Shown here: piece by piece, positions 11,966 through 22,834 of the stretch
Position numbering within the stretch: position 1 is the first letter of the stretch
Layout of the letters: each line of letters begins with the position of its first letter
Assembly: GCA_949987705.1 (NCBI GenBank)
Contig: OX465283.1
Span: forward strand, 135,744,101 to 135,808,100
DNA from: Thereva unica
Lineage: Eukaryota; Arthropoda; Insecta; Diptera; Therevidae
Direction: 5' to 3'
Length of the DNA: 64,000 nucleotides
Program-made: the position numbers and the translations under genes
The notes under the pieces: model-generated
What the model was told of the DNA's origin: nothing
Database searches by the model: none
The model's input: the letters and a program-made list of their open reading frames with translations, nothing else

Positions 11966-12249
11966 TACAGTCAGCGAAATTGATATAAAGGCACCCAACA
12001 CTTCTATGTTTCAGAGCGTTTTCCTCAGCCCCATTTTGTTGTGGAACCCTGAATTTTAACATAGTTGCCTTTCTAGGGGTTGCGAATAAGTGGTAAAAAA
12101 ATTATATCGCTAGCTCTCTTAATAACGGTAAAATGCATACCGGAAGTAAAAGCATTTCAATTTGAAGCATTTTTAGTGCGAAATTGATTTAAGTTCAGTA
12201 AAAAATATAAAGAAAAAAAGGGTTCTTATTGCCCTAAATGAACTTTATT

Positions 12250-12878
12250 TAATATTTAATCGGTTCTCCATTGCTTTTATGACTGGAAAAATTCTTTTTG
12301 TCATACTCGCCACTAATGTGTGGAGCATTTCCTCCGGAATTAAATTCCAAGCATGTTAAATCCTTATTTTGAGCGCTTCTACATTTTCAGATTGCCTTCC
12401 ATGGGCATAAACATTCTTGACTACAATTCCCCAAAGGTTTTCTATTGGATTTATATCAGAAGAGCGTGCCGGCCAATCCAAAACTGGGATCTGCTGCTCC
12501 TCAAACCACTTTAGTGTAGCTCTCGCTTTGTGGATGGGTACATTATCCTGTTGAAATGTACAATTATCGCCATGTGCATTCTCTCCCAATACGATTAAAA
12601 CATTGTCCAAAAGGTCAATGCAGTCGGCAGCACACATCCGGGTAGTTATCCGACAAATAGGACTCTTTGTACGAGCAGAAAAAGCGGCCCAAACCATCAC
12701 TGTGCCTCCTCCAAAATTTCGGCTCCAAGGAACTTCAGGTGTTTTCTTAAGATCATGCCAAAAGCATTGGCAGCCATCTGGCCCGTCGAGATTAAATTTT
12801 TTTCATCAGAAAAAATAACATTTCGCCATTCCTTGTCCCATGACATTACATTCTCTGCAAATTTAAGCCTTAGCAATT
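12250..12878 (-). pseudogene. Tc1-type transposase, left arm (C-terminal half)
   Basis: Reading leftwards from about 12878 the sequence gives [20 protein letters not shown], then after a frame change [36 protein letters not shown] and later WNLIPEEMLHTL. These are the D(34)E catalytic core landmarks of Tc1 transposases: the first D in FSDE, the second D in QQDN.P.H, and the E in NPIENLW. The 112-bp centre of the palindrome belongs to this copy. One frameshift and a TAA just before the HAWNLIPEE block disable it. Confidence 0.85.
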
Positions 12879-13401
12879 TATGCTTTTGGCATGACCTTAA
12901 GAAAACACCTGAAGTTCCTTGGAGCCGAAATTTCGGAGGAGGCACAGTGATGGTTTGGGTCGCTTTTCTGCTCATACAAGAGTCCAATTAGTTGGATAAG
13001 TAGCCGAATGTGTGCTGTACACTAGATTTCACTTTTGGACGATGTTTTGGTGTCATTTTTGGAGACGAAGCGCTTGGCGATAATTGGACCTTTCAATAGG
13101 ATAGTGCACCTATCCATAAAGAAAGAGCTACTATGAAGTGGTTTGAGGAGCAAAAGTATCCCCTTTTGGATTGGCTGGCACACTCTACGGGTTTAAATTT
13201 GGTAGAAGATTTATGGAGAATTGTACTCAGAAAGGTGTATGCTCTTGGAAGGCGGTTTGAAAATTTAGAATCGCTCAAAATAAGCATTTAACATGCCTGG
13301 AATTTAATTCCGGAAGAAATGCTCCACACATTAGTGACGAGTATGAGAAAAGGAATTTTTACAGTCATAAAAGCAATGGAGAACCGATTAAATATTAAAT
13401 A
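12879..13401 (+). pseudogene. Tc1-type transposase, right arm (C-terminal half, more decayed)
   Basis: Plus-strand sequence after the centre reads [12 protein letters not shown], then FQ*DSAPIHKERAT, LDWLAHSTGLN and WRIVLRKVYALG, HAWNLIPEEMLHTL. It has more stops and substitutions than the left arm: NPIENLW has become a form without the catalytic glutamate, and QQDN has become Q*DS. It carries the same TAA before HAWNLIPEE as the left arm, which suggests both arms descend from an already defective copy. Confidence 0.82.
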
Positions 13402-13681
13402 AAGTTCATTTATGGCAATAAGAACCCTTTTTTTCTTTATATTTTTTACTGAACTTAAATCAATTTCGCACTAAAAATGCTTCAAATTGAAATGCTTTTA
13501 CTTCCGGTATGCATTTTACCGTTATTAAGAGAGCTAGCGATATAATTTTTTTACCACTTATTCGCAACCCCTAGAAAGGCAACTATGTTAAAATTCAGGG
13601 TTCCACAACAAAATGGGGCTGAGGAAAACGCTCTGAAACATAGAAGTGTTGGGTGCCTTTATATCAATTTCGCTGACTGTA

Positions 13682-14815
13682 TATTTACAGTGCATACAAT
13701 CAATGTGAACAGACTTCCCGACAACTTTTTAAAAATTAAAAAACGACAGAGAACAACAGACTTCCTATTTTTCTAGTTTCTGCAAAATATGATTAATCGT
13801 GTGAAAAATATTTTTTAATTATTGAAGATGTTATTTTTTTATCATTTTATGTGTTATCATAATATTTTAAAAGTAGGCTTGAATATTTATACTGTTAAAG
13901 TTAAAGACGGTATCATACTTGAAAAGAATATTAATGCACACCTACACATGAAATGAATAATGCCAATAATAATTATTTGATAAATCAAAATGAAATCAGA
14001 ATAAAATTTAATAGAAATTGGATATAATTAAAGTTAAAAAGAATATTTCCGCAATCGTTGAGAAAATTGTGAAGAAAAATTCCATTGTTTTGAATTTTTC
14101 AACACAGAAATTTCCACTTGTGCATTTGTTTCTTTTTTCCTTTTTTTCTTCAATGTTGAACAAAGCCAGAAAACAATAATAAACACAGCAGTTAAGTTGT
14201 AAATTCTTTTCAAGGTATTTCAAGAATGAAAATTAAACAATTATGGATGGGAAAAAAGGTGCTGAAATATATTGTGTAATGCGCTTAGGAATTTGACAAT
14301 GATGAAAGGGATATGCTTGTAATATAACGTCATTAGTCATCAGTAGGACGAAAATAATTTATTGAGAGTAGGGAATGTAGTCTAGTAGAATATGTAATAG
14401 TTGAAAGGTTAGAAAGGAAGGTGTCTTCAATTCCCATCTTTCGAGATGTTGAAGGGTCGTTAGAACACGCTCCAAAGTTTCAACAAAAAATAAGATTGAT
14501 AGACAAATCCTCGCAAAATATTATTCGTCAAATATGGAAAGATTGGATAGTTGATAGATTTCTAACTAAGGAGTTCTTCTATACATAAACATTATCAAAT
14601 GAAACAACAGGTTGAGTACTTTCCATACTATCCGGTTATCTTTATGTTAATCACATCCCTCATAATTTTGGGCAGATTGCGCTGTCAAAGTTATTGGTGA
14701 TGGTGTCATTTGCTTTTGGAATTCGTTTGTGGAACAGGATTCAACAGCCAGTATTCTCGAACTCATACAGCATACAAGAGCTAAGCTGTAGGGCTTATCG
14801 CCTGCTCCTCGTGTA
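13682..14815. other. Unannotated AT-rich stretch
   Basis: There is no recognisable coding or repeat structure. Frames at 13585-13776 and 14008-14223 are low-complexity or continue from the Tc1 end, and are not gene-like. Confidence 0.5.
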
Positions 14816-15060
14816 ATCAAGATCCTTCACCTATCCTTTAAGTTAAGCTTATTATGAGACATTGCTGGACTAGTAACATACCGGGTGACTAAGCTTGAAC
14901 TCTTTCATAAGAATCATCTCTGTCTGTGACCTGTTGGGGAAATGCTAAGGTAGTATTTATTCCTAAAGCGGGATAAATTATACAAAAGAGCAAAGTTCTA
15001 TCGACCTACCAGTCTCCCTTTTTTCTACAAACGATGGAGAAGTTTTTAGGCAAGCACTCC
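14816..15060 (+). pseudogene. LINE reverse transcriptase fragment (finger region)
   Basis: Plus-strand pieces read AKVVFIPKAG, then in a shifted frame YKRAKFYRPTSLPFFLQTMEKF. They match the A.VVFIPK.G...Y..AK.YRPISL.SFLLKTMEK start of the RT domain in R1/Jockey/LOA-type LINEs. The catalytic motifs are not present downstream, so it is a short dead fragment. Its orientation is opposite to the LINE tail at 15545-16575. Confidence 0.7.
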
Positions 15061-15544
15061 ACTGTTTGCAATTTACCTACCAGCCAAGCAGATCTACAGA
15101 GATTTCCTTATTTAAGAAGAATAGCGCCGGTAATTGATAGTATCTGTCCGTTCTATAGAGCAGCTCCCGGAGCTCGTATGGTGAGTTTTAGAGCCTCAGT
15201 CTCAGAGTCAGTTGATTGAACTAATATGTTTTATTTTCAGGTACTTTAGTGAACCGTTCTTTCGCAAAGTTTATTTGAGATTTGGGCTACATCAAATGGG
15301 ACCATCAAGGAAAAATACCAACGCGTGTCGGTAGTCTTACTAGGAACCTTCAACGATGCTGAAAACCTAAATGTAAGTGCTTTAGAAACACTTATTTATA
15401 ATTTGTGTAAAAGTCGAGATGGTTATTGGAAACGTGTACATAGAGATAAGTCTAAGTCTGTTTTAAATGTGTTGAACTAACAAAAAGTATTGAGAAAAAT
15501 ATTTTTATTTTCCTGTGGAGGTTCTACTACAACCCCTATACCTC
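15061..15544. other. Unassigned stretch between LINE fragments
   Basis: A plus-strand frame near 15375-15480 reads VSALETLIYNLCKSRDGYW and continues to a stop. It is coding-like in composition but I do not recognise it. It may be more LINE debris. Confidence 0.3.
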
Positions 15545-16575
15545 ATATTTGAAAGCCAGACCACTTGAACAAGTTCAGAAGTCTACCTAGTGGCTTGTCG
15601 CTTAGACTTAAGTGTTCAAGCAGGACGTACGGACGGAGGGCAGACTCATCCTCTTCCAGGCAAAGCCTACATGTGGGGTCCTCCGCCCTTCCTCCATAAG
15701 TTATAATTTAGGGCACAGTGTCCAGTAATCAAGCCAACAAGTGTCCTGACATAATTCATACTGCGCCCTAACAATTCCTTGGCCGTCTTAGGGAACGGCA
15801 CAAAAAGGAACCGCTTAGAGTTGGTAGAGTCCAGGCGCGGGCCTCCAGCCTTCAGTACTTTCATCAAATCGGACCAATCGGCCAATCGGACGCCAAGGCT
15901 CTTTGCAGCAAGCTGGACGGTGCCCCACTAGGCGGCTCTGGACCGATGAATGCAATATCAAAGCCCTGCTTAGCCAGGGCATCCGCACTTTCGTTGTCTT
16001 TGAAGCCCCGGTGAGCCAGGACCCAAATAAGGGTAACTTGATTGAGAACGACTTTCAACTTGGTCCTACGAAACCTTATCGCTCTAATTGCCGCTTGGCT
16101 ATCAGAGAAGTTAAAAATCCGTTTATTTTGGTAGGCCCTTCTAAGTTCTCAAGCGTGCATGCCAGAAAACCATACACTTCTGCTTGAAAGACTGTTGCTA
16201 GGATGCCCAGGCTTATCGCCCTGCTGAATCTGGAACTTCACTCCACATTCCGGCGCCCACACCTGTCTCTGTTTTAGAGCCATCCGCGTACCATACAAGT
16301 CCGGCAATACTTTAGGAAAAGTCCAGGTTAGCCTGCACAGAAGGTTGCTCAAATTTTGAGATTCGTCGGGTAAGTGCGGATGGCCCTAGTGATGGAGAGG
16401 CGGGCGATTCTTTGAATTTTGCTTAAATTGGTTATGAAACCCTTAAGCGTCGTTCTGTGCCACCAAATGAAACCATAAGTTACCATGGGACTAATGATGG
16501 TGGTGTAATCCAATAAATGGTTTTCGGTTGCAAACCCCATGTGGAACCACAAGCTCTGCGGCAAGCCCACAGAGA
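15545..16575 (-). pseudogene. LINE tail: RT end plus RNase H, decayed (R1/Jockey/LOA type)
   Basis: Minus-strand order is: RT thumb fragment ISPMVTYGFIWW near 16480, then an RNase H domain. That domain shows DGSKTETGVGAG (first Asp), FSDSQAAIRAI (second Asp) and VTLIWVLAHRGFKDNESAD (His and last Asp). After it come GLITGHCALNYNLWR and a CRLCLEEDES zinc-finger-like tail. Catalytic residues are visible but spread over at least three frames with stops, so the element is dead. The same C-terminal architecture recurs at 31701-32582 and in fragments at 28800-29534. Confidence 0.82.
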
Positions 16576-16639
16576 TCTGCGTGTTCTGCTCATCAGAGTG
16601 TCTATGTGCAAAGTGCTACTGACGAGAATCTATGTACCT

Positions 16640-16960
16640 AGCAAGTCACGCGGAGTAGGGCGCCCTAAGGAAGATTTTTCTGATCTTAGTGAGCGTTCAA
16701 AACGTTGACGCTTGGCAAAATTGTCTCAGGTAGATGACTTGCTCGATACTTTTGACGACTTGTCTAATACTAGTATAAAAACAAATATTAGTGCTGATGA
16801 GGTTAAGAAGAAGTGCTATACGGAAAATATTTCAGTGTATAAATCAAAAGCGGAAATCGAACTACAAAGTTTGTTAGATCATACAGCTTCGCGAATCCTT
16901 GAGTCCGAAGAAAATGCTTTAGATAACGTGCCACTAGATTCAACAAATGAATTAACTTGA
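16640..16960 (+). pseudogene. Open frame with GRPKEDFSDLSERSKR motif, one in-frame stop
   Basis: The frame reads RGVGRPKEDFSDLSERSKR, a TGA (16706-16708), then continues in the same frame as a hydrophilic, acidic, lysine-rich segment to a TGA at 16958. The stop sits where CGA (Arg) would be expected. A GRP.K.F.DLS.RSKRRK motif is, to my recollection, found near the N-terminus of some transposon-associated insect proteins, but I cannot name the family. It could instead be a fragment of a host gene. Confidence 0.4.
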
Positions 16961-17219
16961 ATTGGGAAATAGGAATTCGATGGTAGTACAGGTCATAGTA
17001 AGTATAAACAATCATTTACGGATTCGAGGTCAGACGATAGTACTTTGTTTGTTATTTCATACGTCGCTCTTTAATGAGTTGCCAATGCGCATACAGGCAA
17101 CAGCAAAGTTAACAGGTTGTTCTACTTGATGGGTTGAAGTAGTTTGCTGCAAAGCTTTAGTTATGCCCTGCCTTCACTGGCCTCAATTTAAGTATACCTT
17201 TAGTTCAATCCGCGTAAGT

Positions 17220-17439
17220 GGCTTCACCGGCTGGCATGTTCAGGTCGTATTCCAGTAATCCAGTGGATTACTCTATTTTCAGCGAGCTTCTACGTTCAAT
17301 CTCAATTTCATGTTCTGTTAGACGAACTCAGGCTTGGTTTTTCCTGAGTTCAATACGTGAAAATGTATGAGAACTGAAGCTAAAGCTGAAGTTCAGAATA
17401 CCAATTTGCTCGAACTTGCGCAGTTCGGCCGGTGAAGCC
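17220..17439. mobile_element. Possible MITE with GGCTTCACCGGC ends
   Basis: GGCTTCACCGGC at 17220-17231 is mirrored by GCCGGTGAAGCC at 17428-17439, a perfect 12-bp terminal inverted repeat around 220 bp. An internal hairpin GAACTCAGG / CCTGAGTTC lies near 17325-17355. No target duplication is evident, so the ends may be slightly misplaced. Non-coding. Confidence 0.45.
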
Positions 17440-19043
17440 GGAACATTTGACAGAGTATCATCTTATCAAATTAGGATAAAATTGGATATTTAGTCATTGA
17501 ATACAAGAATCAGTTACGTTCCGCAGCCATTGAAAGGATCGCCAATTTTTACGAAGGAGACTATGAGGAAATTCGCATTTCCATGGATGTTATTTTGTTT
17601 GTCATTTTATTGCGCTTGTTTTTCTCTTACTAGAATTTGGCAGTTCTTCGATTAGGAAAATCACATTAACATAACGCTACTTTTCCACCGAGTTAGTTTC
17701 GTCAGAGGTGAGAATTTGACAGCGTGTTGTTATAAACTAATCACTAGTTTCCAAAGATCGTCGTCTGACCATGATTACCTCTCATTTGCATATCAAGAAA
17801 GGGTACATATCGCAATATGAGGGTGAAAGTAATGCAGTTAATATGGATGCTAAAAGATTCATTAACATAAAAATCATTTAAACATCTAAAGAATGACTAA
17901 TTATAAGGTCAGTTAACTCAGATTCCTTTCAGTTTTAATAAAATCCTGAACTTTGCGCATTATTCCCTGTCTCTGAATCATCATCAACGCACAAAAATAA
18001 TGATCGAACTGATGCTCTGATGCTCTTATCAAAATGCTCTGAATCACCACAACGATTCAATAAAAAAAAATACTATGCAACCTTCCGACTCTACGTAATA
18101 GATAGACAGATAGCTGCAGCAGAATCATTGCTAGTCTCTTGGAGTGTTATTGAGATTGATCAGTTTTAAATTATGCAATCCAATTCGAGCACGTGATGGA
18201 GGAATTATTACTAATTTTTAAAATCTCGGTTTGTGATAACTCATGTGACTAGCAGCGAGTATTTTTTGCTTTCCATTTTGTGTGTGTATCAGCCACGATT
18301 TGTCATAAAATATTAAAATCTACGGAATTAAACAATAAAATGAGCAAATAGTTGTTAAGTGGATTGTGGAATGTCTCCATTTGATAAATAAATATAGTAA
18401 TTCTAGTTAAATTAGTATTTTCGAGTTGTAAAGTTAGGTTCATATTGACAATAGTTGGGTAAATAAGTCTGTTGCAAAAACAAGATTAATCTGCAAACTA
18501 ATTAGTCTTTGCCTAGAAAGAGTAATTCGCAAAGTAAACATTGACGCGAACACAACCCTGCCTTAATAATTAAAATAGTTTACAGGATATTCCGATGAAA
18601 TGGCTTTGACAGATCACGTCCGAATAATCTTGTGGCACTTATTAAAGGCCATTTCGTTTACGTTGGGCCCTTTATGTTCAAAAAATGGATGACTAAAGGA
18701 TGCCAAAAAACGGGCTGTTGTAGTAAAACTCTTTAGCACAAGAAAGTGGAGACAAGCTGCGGGGAAATAGAGGCCTGGAGGAAGAAGTTGATGGAGACCA
18801 ATGCTCAAATTGGTCTGTAGAGCCATGGAAGATGAAGAAGGATGCAAATGTTGAAAAATGGTACTCAATGACGTTTCAGAATCGTGTACATTGGTCGAAA
18901 TCGGCCGAAAAATATCAGAGTTATTCAATATTGAAATACCGAAGGTCTAGATGGCGCATCCGCATAATCAAAGATATGAACTATAATTGCAAACTTTTTG
19001 GATACCGTTTTGGATACGATAAATTGTTACTATCAGTTCTGAG
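17440..19043. other. Unannotated stretch
   Basis: No gene, RNA or element can be supported. Short frames at 18614-18928 and 18832-19155 have no recognisable domain, and the second runs into the hAT element. Confidence 0.5.
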
Positions 19044-19466
19044 CAGGGTTTCGAACCCGAATCCTGAACCCGCTCCGGTTCAAGATTTTTTTTTTAAATT
19101 ATGTGAACCCGAACCTGAACCCAATCAAAAATACGGTGCAGGTTTCAAATTTTAATGGCAATTATTATCCAAGTTTAGAAAATAAAATTTCATATTTCTC
19201 AGAAATGAGAGCAAAAAGAAATTGATGCACCTCTTTTGTTTGAAGGTCATATTAGCTGTTCTGGTAACTGAAGTCATTGTTGAGAGGGCTTTATCTACCC
19301 GGAAGTTAGTTTTAACTCCACATATAGTGCATATCTTCGACAAATTATTAAGAATTTCTGCGTTTGAATGTAATTTTTTTCTAACCCGAACCTGAACGCA
19401 TTAAATTTGAATGTATTGAACCCGAATCCGTACCCGCACCAAAAATTTCCAGGGTTCGAAACCCTG
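19044..19466. mobile_element. Non-autonomous hAT element with transposase C-terminal scrap
   Basis: Inverted ends CAGGGTTTCGAACCC occur at both sides. The flanks GTTCTGAG (19036-19043) and GTTTTGAG (19467-19474) form an 8-bp target duplication with one mismatch, as expected for hAT. Subterminal regions carry repeated AACCCGAACCTGAACC phrases in inverted orientation. Inside, the plus strand at about 19267-19375 reads VTEVIVERALST..LVLTP, resembling the SERAFS..G.I.T dimerisation block at the C-terminus of hAT transposases. It is therefore probably an internal-deletion derivative of 423 bp. Confidence 0.72.
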
Positions 19467-19474
19467 GTTTTGAG

Positions 19475-20384
19475 CGTTTGAAGTGTATACAATCAGAATT
19501 AAATGACCAAGGGTTCTTACACCAACTGAATCTTCAAAGAAAATATACTGAATGTTTCTTTATCATTCAAGTATTACTTTATCATGCAGAGAATACATAT
19601 GTGCATGAATCGAACTTTAAACAATTATAAATATTATTTCAAAGTGTAACGTTCCATGAAAAAATTACAAGCTCTACTTAACACAGTTATCACAAAAGTT
19701 GATCGTCAATGTAACTGTAAACACCAAAGTTATCCGTATAAAAAGTCATATACTTCCTATTAAACAATTATATGATTTATTCATTGAAAAGTACCGGCGA
19801 AGCTTTATAAAATAATACTGTGATAAATACGCGTTTTTTAAAGCAATCACTTTATTTTTCTTCAATAATTAAAACACATATGTTAAAAAAAATTCCAAAT
19901 TATTAAATTTTATCAATAAATTCCAACATATACTAAGGTACCGCCTTATTAATTAACATTCGTTTACTCTATTATTTTAATGCTTTTTAACTCTGACGCC
20001 AAAGCTATTGCTGTCTGGGGATTCTTTACCAGAACATGTTGTTAAAACACCACATGATAAACAAATATGTAAATACTGTAAAATGTGCATTATGCAATTC
20101 GCTGCTAATAAAGTGCACACTTGTAAATAAAATGTGGCATATTAACTTTCGTGGAACAATTAAGATAAATTGAAATTTCTGTGAAACTGTTGCCATACAC
20201 TTGCCCTTCATTGTTAAAAGCACAATTTCTTTTAAAACTGCCAGTAAGTTATTTTTTCATTGTAGTCTAATATCGCCAAAAAACCACTCACTAGATACTA
20301 GTGTTACTAAATTTCCGTTTAGAAGAAAAAATCACAGGGGCAGGCTAAACTGCAAGCCAAAACCTTAGGGGCAATCAACTCCTG
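19475..20384. other. Unannotated AT-rich stretch
   Basis: Nothing recognisable on either strand. Confidence 0.5.
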
Positions 20385-20545
20385 GCTCGGTTTGGGACGC
20401 TCGACTACCGTGCCAGAGGGCCGTGGTTCGAATCCATTCGACGGCAGAGCCCTTCGTTTTTCCACTTAATAGCCTTATGACACTGGCTTCATCGTCGGCT
20501 GAAAATACTGCCTTGGCTAGGCTGAAAACTGAAAGAAAAAATTCA
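20385..20545 (+). repeat. tRNA-derived SINE copy
   Basis: A B-box GTGGTTCGAATCC lies at 20422-20434 within a tRNA-like 3' half, followed by CCCTTCGTTTTTCCACTTA, the same body start as in the SINE at 8815. The following ATAGCCTTATGACACTGGC...GCCTTGGCTAGGCTGAAAA is repeated in inverted orientation at 21246-21312. The A box is not clear. Not a tRNA gene. Confidence 0.62.
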
Positions 20546-20610
20546 AATGAGATTTACCCATATGTAAGAGTGAGAGGAATATACTCAAACTTTTCTTGGC
20601 TGAATTTTAA

Positions 20611-20727
20611 GTGTTATAAAAAGTATAGAAAACTGTTATAAAAAGCATAGGAAAAGAATGAAATTCATGTTCTTTTTTCTATGCTTTTTATAACAGTTTG
20701 CTACATCTCTAGACTTTTTATAACAGT
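20611..20727. repeat. Four-copy foldback of TGTTATAAAAAGCATAG
   Basis: Two direct copies (20611-20628 and 20630-20650) are followed by two inverted copies (20679-20699 and 20708-20727). The inner pair is a perfect 21-bp match starting AAACTGTTATAAAAAG. The segment between the inner copies is itself partly complementary (AAAAGAATGAA / TTCATGTTCTTTT), so a transcript would fold into a long near-continuous stem. Confidence 0.8.
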
Positions 20728-21245
20728 GAGTGAAAATCAAAATAAATTGAAGTAATAAATTGAAATAATTATAATTGAAGTGGCAGCAAATATAATTGAA
20801 GTCAGAATAAATAATATCTTATTGAAGGGTAAATTTTTATAATTGGGTCTCCGGAGTAAAATCGCTCGTTTTTGTATTGAAAGTAATAAACAAAAAATCT
20901 CACTTGAAGAAATAAACAGAGCCCTAAAAAATCTCCATGTATAGAAGGATTTAATAGTCGGGAAACTCAACGGTGTGAAACAAGGACTTAGGTCAAACAA
21001 GATTTTGTAATGAGGAAGTAGCAAATTGAAAGGAAGAGAACAAAGAATTTTAGTTTACCTAATGTTGACCATGTTTAATATTAAATACAATAAATTTCAA
21101 TTAATTTAATTTTAATCATAATAAATTTTAATATTTCAAATATTTCCAACGGATTTCTTCTCCCCTCACAACTATCTGTTATAATAATCAGGTAATCGCT
21201 CTTACTCTCACATGCTATCTCTGTCCCACAGTATAACAGATTTCG

Positions 21246-21312
21246 TCATTTTCAGCCTAGCCAAGGCAGCATTTTCAGCCTACGATAAAGCCAGTGTCAT
21301 AAGGCTATAACA
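21246..21312. repeat. Inverted copy of 20465-20535
   Basis: The reverse complement of this block contains TAGCCTTATGACACTGGC, GGCTGAAAATGCTGCC and TTGGCTAGGCTGAAAA, matching the SINE-associated sequence at 20471-20532 with few differences. The two copies flank about 0.7 kb that includes the four-copy foldback. Confidence 0.75.
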
Positions 21313-21993
21313 TTCCTTCTTTCTTGTCGCTCTGCTTTACAGCATGTCCCTACTCTCTCCTACCAACCATAGCCTGAAAGTATAATAAGCGCGGAAGTCA
21401 GCGTTCTGTCGCGGCCGTATACATCAATAAAAGTAGCCCTAAACTGTAACATCAACCTAGGTCACTTCGCATAAACCCAAGATTGGAGGGAACTTGATAA
21501 CCTTACCCCGCATTCGTCATGTGTAAAATCTCTAAACCTGAGATATTTCTTATCTGAATAAGCTTTTTTGTAAGTTATAACAACAATGTCATGTGGTTTG
21601 AGATGAGAGGAGATGGTGATTGTAGGTTTAGGTAATTCTTGACTCTCGGTGAAAGGTATCGCTCAATGATGTTTACGGCCCTTAGCGTTAGGAGGTTGTG
21701 CCGGCTGGCTGAAGGAGGAATTTCCATCTCTTGAGAAACCCAAGGCATTGGGAGGCTTGATTGGCGATTTGAAAAATATGATCATTCCATCGCAGATTCT
21801 CCATTTAAGTTACCCCTTGGATATTGAGTGTTGAGTCACCCGTTACATGTCGCACTGAGATAGGACGGCAATCGGTGTTAGCTTTGGTGGAGATGAGGCA
21901 ATACTTCACTTTAGTTTCGTTAAATTCAACTTATTTCTGCCGCCTCAATCAAGAATCGATTTGATATCCCGGATGAATGAAGTGGATATCTCT
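21313..21993. other. Unassigned stretch downstream of hAT relic
   Basis: The part nearest 21990 may be decayed 3' sequence of the hAT relic. I see no complete frame or domain in the rest. Confidence 0.4.
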
Positions 21994-22834
21994 CTAAATT
22001 CTGAGCATGCATAGCTCGGTAAGCCTTGCATTTCCCATCGATTCCAAAGTTTTACCGACGTACTGTGCTAAATGAGCGTATATTGCATGTTGTTGATGGA
22101 AGAGTAAGACCAAACTGATTGTCTCAACTACAGCTGGATGAAATGGTGTTCCCTTAGAAATTAAATCTGCGTATTCCAAGGATTGGTTCGCTAGTAGACC
22201 ACATTTCGTACCACGTAATAGCCTGAGACATATTTGGTAAACTATGTCCGTAAAAACTATTTATGTTTTCTGTGATAACGGTAAATGCTGGTTTATCCAA
22301 CATATTCTGGATGAAGTAAAGCGAACATGCTTTTTCGTGGATAGAATAGAATCAACCCCACAATAAAGAAATAAGAGTTCAAATAAGGGAAAATATAACG
22401 TCTCAAGAAGCCTTGTACACTTTCAGACGGATGTTGAGATCTGTGATTCTGCCTTGCAGTAATTCGAGGAAGTTTCATTTCAACATCCAATTCATCGCAA
22501 ATTTTTGAGTTTTCGCGAAGATGGCTGAAAACTCTGTCAAGGTGAGATTGGAGCAATTCTGATAATTTACCAATATGGTTGTGTACTGTGTTTATGACAT
22601 ACTTTGGAGTTATTTCTTTTATTTTTGAATTCGGTGCGTTTCCGAAAGACCTTTCAATGCTTCTGTGATAGTTGGAAAGTTTTCTAAAAATACTCTAATG
22701 CTTTTGTATTTTGCTGACCACCGAGTTTCATAAAACAGAGGGACATTAGGAATCTTGTGACATCCTAATGTACTCTCTAAAAAATTGATGATTTCCTTCG
22801 TTTTAGCATAGGTATTTCTTACTTCGCAAACATT
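21994..22834 (-). pseudogene. hAT transposase relic, 3' half
   Basis: Minus-strand order is VCEVRNTYAKTKEIINFL, PNVPLFYETRWSAKYKSIR, then in a shifted frame LQSHLDRVFSHLRENSKIC and LPRITARQNHRSQHP. Next come SQAITWYEMW and finally PAVVETISLVLLF and GNARLTELCML. These correspond to the RNase-H-like core and the C-terminal dimerisation block of hAT transposases of the ZMYM/THAP-associated type. At least three frameshifts and stops make it inactive. Its upstream half is at 24630-25258; the RTE-like LINE lies between. Confidence 0.85.

Larger units (their letters stand above)
11968..13679. mobile_element. Tc1-type transposon rearranged into a palindrome
   Basis: Ends are CAGTCAGCGAAATTG and its reverse complement, with TA on each side (11966-11967 and 13680-13681), the classical Tc1/mariner target duplication. 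The two arms, 11968-12767 and 12880-13679, are each 800 bp and inverted around a 112-bp centre. Both arms are the transposase 3' half plus the 3' end of the same element, so the usual 5' half is absent. The outer ~270 bp of the arms look identical or nearly so, while the inner ~530 bp carry many substitutions. Total length (1,712 bp) is close to a normal Tc1-type element. Confidence 0.88.

Noticed and set aside
12603..12991. Plus-strand frames over the Tc1 element
   Set aside because: The first part is antisense to the left-arm transposase. Only the [12 protein letters not shown] part after 12879 is real right-arm sense sequence.
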